Source of the DNA: Zygaena filipendulae
Taxonomy: Eukaryota > Arthropoda > Insecta > Lepidoptera > Zygaenidae
NCBI GenBank assembly: GCA_907165275.2
Contig: OU015652.1
Coordinates: 13,779,001-13,843,000, forward strand
Direction of reading: 5' to 3'
DNA: 64,000 bases
Positions 57,956 through 64,000 of the stretch are shown here, in pieces. Made by a program: the position numbers and the translations under genes. The notes under the pieces are model-generated. The model saw only the letters and a list, made by a program, of their open reading frames with translations. It did not search any database and was not told where the DNA came from. Each line of letters begins with the position of its first letter. Positions within the stretch are counted from its first letter, which is position 1.

Positions 57956-58266
57956 GGGCATAATGACAAGGTCTTTAAATCAAAATTCCATTTAGTCCGT
58001 TAGTTAGATAGTAAAAATATAATACAGACACTTATTTTTCGCTTTTTCGATTTATTGAAAAAATACAAAAAACGCATTAAAGTTTAGTAGTGGAAGGTCG
58101 CGACGTCATAACTAAGTATAAAGTGTAGGTACCTAGGGTATGACGTCAATCTAAATGGATCTTCGTTATTTTTTGATTACGTAAAAAACGAAGAAATACG
58201 TCTCCAATACCTACTTTTTATTAATCTACAAGACGGACTAAAAAATTAAATTTTGTCGTCATGCCC
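57956..58266 (-). mobile_element. CRE-type MITE, copy 6, inside a Helitron-like unit
   Basis: The 311-bp element runs from GGGCATAATGACAAGG to GTCGTCATGCCC. It interrupts a Helitron-like unit at nearly the same internal position as copy 4. One intact TGACGTCA lies at 58141-58148. Confidence 0.72.
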
Positions 58267-58527
58267 ATTGCAAAGTTCCGTGAGAATTCCAGGAATTTTC
58301 ACTCAGGAACACTGTAGCTTCCTATAAGTAAAAGAATTTTTAGAATTGTTTACGTAGTTCTCAAGTGTATCGATTACAAACAAACCTACAAAAAAAACAA
58401 ATCTTTTGTATTTATAAAGGTTTTATTTTGTATAGATAAAGTATTTTGGTTTCTGCAGTTGCAACAAAACAATCATGTCGACGCTTACAATAATTTTGAA
58501 CTAGATGACAAAGATTGTAGTGTAGTC

Positions 58528-58634
58528 AAATGCTAATTAAAATTAATTTAATAACGTCGCTGATTGAAGCTATTTTGTTTTAAAAATCTTAACTTAAAAT
58601 TAAGTTGTCATTAAAACGACTCTGATTGCAGGCG
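58528..58634. mobile_element. MITE family C, half copy 3
   Basis: Only one diverged arm remains: TAATAACGTCGCTGATTG, TTTTGTTTTAAAAATCTTAA and CGACTCTGATTGCAGGCG. Confidence 0.55.
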
Positions 58635-60198
58635 TAAGTGATGTTTTAGGTGACCAGTAGCTGAATTTTACGAACATAAATACCTACTTGGTAATGCATC
58701 AGCTGCCTCTGGCGGCAATTTACTCATATACCTATTCCTTTGCCGATTCCTGACACTCGACCACCCTTCTCGCCTATCGCAACTGAGCACTGTGTCTAAT
58801 GTTTTTAATGCATATTACGTTAGTTTATGACGTATTCGACGCGGATAATGGCGTCTGCATGCACGAGGTTTGCGGTTTAAGTTATTACGGGGAATGGTAA
58901 TTTGATTTCTGGAGCTGGGGTTGATATCGCGGTATTTGCTTTAATTACCAATTACATAGAATTTATTGAAAAAGTTCCCAATTTATAAAGTTTATTCGAT
59001 ACTTATTAGCATCGCAGTGCAGTACTTACCTTTATCTAATGATGAAGGGTTATTGGATATCTGAATTACTTTAAAGATTAAGGACTTGAAGCAACGGCAA
59101 TGGGAAACTACAAATGTTTCTAATCGAGGTGACTGTCGTTAGATTACAAAAGCTTTCAAATGGGAAGAGTGGAGGGAGGGGCAGTGTGAGCAAATCCCCT
59201 CTTAGATGGACTGATGATCTGGTAAGACTAATATTGTCGAATATTAATGAGATACATACTAGAAATGCGAAAATATCTCTGTTTTTTTGGTGACATAGGG
59301 TATTTTTTATCGTGGAATTTACATAGGAACTTCGAAATTAACGCAGGTTGAAATTGCGAAAATATCTTTTATAGTAACTTTTAATTTATAGTTAACACCT
59401 ATAACAAAGCTTTTTATCAAGGCGTTTCACACGTCTCGACTGTAATTTTGGGCAACAAGTTGGAGGTAATTAAACAATGAAATAAACATTCAATACAGTC
59501 TCATCCAAATCTTGAAAGACAGATGGCGTCGCAGTCGTTATCCTTGTTCGCTCCCTCGGAACGGTAAAACTTGACGATAATTCAGCCCAATAACCCTTGT
59601 TTTAAAGTAGAATTGTGCTTTTAGCGTTAATATTAAGAGAATTAGGTGCATACGCGTCCACCATAGCCGTGCGAAGCAATTAGATGCGTGAATAAATTCG
59701 TTTTAGCAAGCAACAGATGGCTGAAACGCGGGCGCCATCTTTGCGCGCCATATCCATAGGTGATAGCTACCTAATTAGCGAATCTGGTTGTTTATTTTCG
59801 TTTTAATTATCAACGTTATGGTGGATAACGTTGCGTTACTTATCGTTACTTGGAACTAACGACATGTCTTCTAATTACTCGCTTTCTGAACGAGAACATT
59901 ATCATCACATTATTATGCCAGTTCTACTTGTCAGAATACGCAAGGTACTTAGTAAATACCTAATTGAGGAAAATAATAAACGTTACATAAGAGTAATAAA
60001 TTATAATTTTGAAAATCAAATGTTGTTCTTAAAATTTACAAAAATTTTAATTGTATTTTAATTGGGGACTTAACAACACATTCATTTATATTTCATGATT
60101 TATCGTATTTTTATTAAATAAACTTATGTAACTAAAAACTAATATTAAATATATCACTAATATTCATATAGTTAACACTCGCTCACTTTATCACACAT

Positions 60199-60410
60199 CT
60201 AGCTGTTCCCCCGCGGTTTCACCCGCGGGAATTTCGAAGTTCCCGCGGGAATTCCGGTATATAAATTACCCTATGACACTCAAGAATACTGTATAGCATT
60301 CTATTGGTAAAAGAATTCTCAAAATCGGTTAAGTCGATCCAGAAATTACACCTTACAACGTCACAAACTCACAAACTTTACCTCTGTATAATATTAGTAT
60401 AGATATAGGT
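60199..60410 (-). mobile_element. Helitron-like unit
   Basis: CTAGCTGTTCCCCCGCGGTT starts the unit. The hairpin is well kept, and the far end reads TCTGTATAATATTAGTATAG. Confidence 0.62.
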
Positions 60411-61187
60411 AGTAGTATACTTCCACACAATAACTTACTCGGGTTTTTGTTTCAATCCTTGATTTTAGCTTTAGTGGTCGACATCTTAAATTACTACTAG
60501 AGTCTGGGTAAAAAGTTTTCAAATGACAATAATGCAATAGGCCCACATCACTTGGTAATTAGCTGTTGCTTAGGATTTGCTTTGAATACAAAATAATGGT
60601 TGCTTTTAAATTGGAAAGCGGGGACAATAATATAAATTGCAAGAGGCAATAACAGTAGCAATATAAACATAAACATGAGACCCGCTACATTAGGCCCCTA
60701 ATATCCAATTAGCAAGCAGGTAGCGTAAAAAGACGCCATTACTAGACAACGTTTCCCGCCAAACAGCCGAGCGGCCATCTTGGATGGCCACGTGACCCGT
60801 TCGGAAACGCGCAAGTGCGAATTATTGTCTATGCCTGCATATGGGAAGGTTGTTTATGGAATTAATTTCGGTGATTGTCCTTCTTTTTGGGATTTTCTGT
60901 TGCTTCATTGTTACATATTCGATGATACCTTTTCGTTTTTGTGTCTTTCTTTATTAAAGACATTGGTGTTAATAAAGTAATTTGTGTCCACTTGGTGTAA
61001 TAGTTAATGACCACATTTACTAAGATAATAATATAAAGAAAGAATCCTTCATTTGCTGACGAAACGGCTGCTATTATTATAAAAATAATAAATCTGTTCA
61101 ATCCTCTTGCCATACCTATATATAGGCACTTGGTTGATTCAAATCAGTTTGTTGAATTCACCTACCTTTTATATTATACTATATGTG

Positions 61188-61383
61188 CCCCGCGGTTTCA
61201 CCCGCGGTAATTTCGGAGTTCCCGCGGGAATTCCGGGATAAAAAGTACCCTATGTCGTTCTCTGTACCCCTGACAATGTGCATGCCAAATTTCATCCATA
61301 TCCGTTCCGCCGTTTTTGCGTGATTGAGTAACAAACATCCAAACATCCACACTTTGAAAATTTATAATACATATTAGTAGGAT
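61188..61383 (-). mobile_element. Helitron-like unit
   Basis: CCCCGCGGTTTCACCCGCGG starts it. CCGTTTTTGCGTGATTGAGT and AATACATATTAGTAGGATGA mark the other end. It is a mirror of the unit at 2943-3136. Confidence 0.62.
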
Positions 61384-62280
61384 GAATGTTTTTTGAAGTT
61401 TATCCTACTTCTTTGGTTACGTTGAGAGTAAAAGCAAGCAACGGAAGTGATATGCAGGAATGTGGCAACTTAAGCGTAACATCCGGTGTTTTTCATGTAC
61501 AAATATATACACTATAGATGTTTTTGATATGCTATTCTAAATAAGACTTTTTATTTTATCACACTATTTTAGTTACCTCATAGAACTTGTCAACTACTCT
61601 CCAACTACTCTTATTGAAGGTTCCATAGGTAGGTATCCGAGTAGTAAGCAACTTTTTCGTAATATCATATACGTAACGTGCGTCTGTCCATTTGTCATTT
61701 TATCTCACTAGAAACCATTCACTGTTCGTAGTCCGATACAATAGACCAGTCTTTTTTGGTTATTTATAAAAAAAAATATCATCAACGTGTATTTACTCGT
61801 ACCTATTTGATATGTAATTTATGCCAAAAAGTCTTACAGCACGCACGTTTACCGAGATAAGTTTTATGTCACAGCATTACGTAATAGTGTCCAATGAAAA
61901 CTCGTGTAACTACATTTTAACCCTTTGAATGTAATTTCGTAAAAAGTTACGAGTGTACGCTTGTAGTTTGACGGGCGGCCGCGGTCCGGTCCAAATCCGG
62001 AGTGTTTTATTCTTTATGGCCCACTACAAGAGGCTTAATTGCATAAACCCTTGTCTATCCCTAGTTCTGAAATGACAATTTATTTTGAATATTTCCTCCC
62101 CCCCACCCACACTTATTCTCTATATTTTGTAAAGGGTGTCATTAGGGGCAAAATGGTTGTCAGTTAAATAATATAACAAAGATGTTAATCACGATAATAT
62201 TACGTATAGGTTTAATTTGGGAATAACATTAATATTCAGTAAATGGAGGTATAAGGTATTATCATATTAAAAAGATTATC

Positions 62281-62452
62281 ATGAATCTGTCTGTATGTCT
62301 GTTACGCTTTCACGCCATAACGGCTCCACCGATCATCATGAAATTTTGCATACACGTTGTCAGGGGTACAAGAGAAGGACATAGTACTTTTTATTACGGA
62401 ATTCCCGCGGGAACTCCCAAGTTATTGCCGGTGAAACCGTGGGGAACAGCTA
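62281..62452 (+). mobile_element. Helitron-like unit
   Basis: ATGAATCTGTCTGTATGTCT begins the recognisable part. The end reads GGTGAAACCGTGGGGAACAG then CTAT. Confidence 0.58.
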
Positions 62453-63020
62453 TACAATATATATACACTAGTTCTCTTCGATGTTTCATCCATTCGGATT
62501 TCGGGTTCCCTCAGGAACTCTGTGCTACAGGATGAAATGTATCTTATGTTACTAAGAGATACAGTAGGTTCCTATATCGTCGCTCTCTTATGTTTTACTT
62601 GTTGAATAGTGACTAGTGAGAATTTGCAATATACATACCTACGTATTATGAAGGGATCTAGTCTAGTGTATTTTCCAGAGTAGTTCAAAAAAGTGTGCCC
62701 GACACAACAACCAGGCAGTTTGCCGGAAAGTCGCTGGTAAACCAAAACTCCGATAACTTTATTCACCAAGCAGTCAGAATACTGTATTTTACATTTTAGA
62801 AAAACAATTGATTGTAATTGACACACCACGAAAATATAACAGAAAAATAATTGTTCAGAGAAAAAAACAAAACACGCTGTAGCTGAAAAAGTTGAGGACA
62901 TAAAATTAAATTTATATGACAAACTATTGTTTAAAATTCAAATCGTACGTGTGAAATCTTGCTCGACCTTAATTGTATTGACCAACCGCTCCGCTCCCGG
63001 TCTCCCCACGAATTACAGTT

Positions 63021-63050
63021 GGGGGGGGGGTTTAGAAGGGGGGGGGGGGG
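63021..63050 (+). repeat. Paired poly-G runs
   Basis: Ten G, then TTTAGAA, then thirteen G. This can form G-quadruplex structures and is also error-prone in sequencing. Confidence 0.8.
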
Positions 63051-63515
63051 TGTTGTGTCGCAAGTCCACTCTCTCAGTATTCGTGTGAGGAAACACAATA
63101 ATTGTGATATAGGGGCCCGCCCACGGCCCTCTTAATGGCTTTAATAAAGGTACGAATTCACGTCACTTTGTATTTATGATTTTGTTCCGATATATTTAAT
63201 TAAAATTTTAGTGTTGCCCGTCTGCGGTGGCCAGTATCCAGAAAAGGTCCGTTTTATTGTTATTATTTAACACATTTATTGTCAATTTAATTTGTTATCT
63301 ATTCTAATGGCGTGTTTATAATGTCTATGGCTTTTGGAAATCTTAACATCTCCAGAATTTAAATTGGTAAGTAAATTTTATTTTATAAAAAAAAAGGAAC
63401 AGGGATTCCTGTGCTTTTTTAAAAAAAGAAAGGAAAACAAGGAAAAATGTGACTCAAGCGAAATTAAGTTGTAAGATTAATTTTTAACATAAAATGGAAA
63501 ATCTAGACATATCTA

Positions 63516-63749
63516 TACATGTAAAATGCTTTGTCCTGAATGACTGATGGATCAACGCACAGCCTAAACCGCTCATCGTAGAGACTTGAAACTCGGAGGG
63601 TGTGTTCTTTGTATGACGTAGGCATCCGATAAGAAAGGATTTTTGAAAACTCAACCCCTAAGGGGATGAGAAGGGGTTGCAAAGTTTGTATGGAACAATT
63701 CCGCGGGTACTTCGAAATTATCGCGGGTGAAACCGCGCGGGACAGCTAG
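63516..63749 (+). mobile_element. Helitron-like unit, GCGCGG subfamily
   Basis: TTGTCCTGAATGACTGATGG heads it, and it ends GAAACCGCGCGGGACAGCTA then GT. Confidence 0.65.
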
Positions 63750-63750
63750 T

Positions 63751-64000
63751 TATAAATAAAATTGAAGTGTCTGTTTATAATTTCAAATTAGCAGCTTTTC
63801 ACTAAATACATACGAAATTATATGCAGTACTAACATCAAAAAGTCAATTTTTAAAATTTTTCTCAGTCCGTGTCTTTATCTGTTTGTTCCGGGTAATCTC
63901 TGAAACGGCTGGACCGATTTTAACGGGACTTTCACTGATGTTATAAGGAGTAAGTTAGGCTACTTTTTATCATGGAATTCCCGCAGAATCTCCGAAATTA
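63751..64000 (+). mobile_element. Helitron-like unit, long subfamily, runs off the window
   Basis: AAATTGAAGTGTCTGTTTAT type head, AAACGGCTGGACCGATTTTA middle. It directly follows the CTAGT end of the preceding unit, fitting end-to-end Helitron insertion. Confidence 0.6.

Larger units (their letters stand above)
48549..64000. other. Gene-poor region downstream of Psf2's start
   Basis: No recognised gene is present. It holds MITEs (49656-49972, 53084-53319, 53717-53891, 57956-58266, 58528-58634), Helitron-like units, a GC-rich patch at about 55830-56150, two long G runs at 63021-63050, and an unidentified open frame at 53405-53686. The remaining stretches, for instance 54480-55800 and 58640-60190, are AT-rich with nothing I can name. 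Confidence 0.6.

Overview
The window looks like nuclear DNA from an insect, most likely a moth or butterfly. It is AT-rich, its genes are split by spliceosomal introns, and it is crowded with interspersed repeats of the kind common in Lepidoptera: Helitron-like units ending in a GC hairpin plus CTAGT, short inverted-repeat elements (MITEs), and SINE fragments. I see no bacterial operon, CRISPR array, rRNA gene or functional tRNA gene.

Two genes are well supported. The larger, on the + strand (8248-42127), is the Traf4-type TRAF adaptor. It has seven coding exons and 462 codons, and encodes a short N-terminal tail without a RING finger, seven TRAF-type zinc fingers, a short coiled coil and a C-terminal MATH (TRAF-C) domain. 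Its first intron is 24.5 kb, and every intron is phase 0. The smaller gene, on the - strand (47130-48548), is Psf2/GINS2, a subunit of the GINS part of the replicative helicase. It has three coding exons and 199 codons, and its first intron appears to use a GC-AG rather than a GT-AG boundary. The two genes converge tail to tail, about 5 kb apart.

Layout: 1-8150 is gene-free upstream DNA with MITEs and Helitron-like fragments. 8248-8436 is Traf4 exon 1. 8437-32890 is intron 1, which holds several MITEs, a 1.46-kb unclassified element, SINE fragments and some GC-rich non-repetitive patches that could be regulatory. 32891-37758 holds exons 2-6. 37759-41773 is intron 6, built almost entirely of nested repeats and containing a 572-bp inverted repeat with 247-bp perfect arms. 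41774-42127 is the terminal MATH exon. 42128-47129 is the intergenic space between the converging 3' ends, with two copies of one MITE. 47130-48548 is Psf2. 48549-64000 is gene-poor, repeat-rich DNA with one unidentified 93-codon open frame at 53405-53686.

The two genes have unrelated jobs: Traf4 in membrane-proximal signalling to JNK and junction remodelling, Psf2 in DNA replication. Nothing suggests they are co-regulated. I found no clearly new multi-gene system. The most striking signals are the perfect long hairpin inside a Traf4 intron, the two-finger exon modules of Traf4, the GC-AG intron of Psf2, and several small transposon families with readable ends and target duplications.
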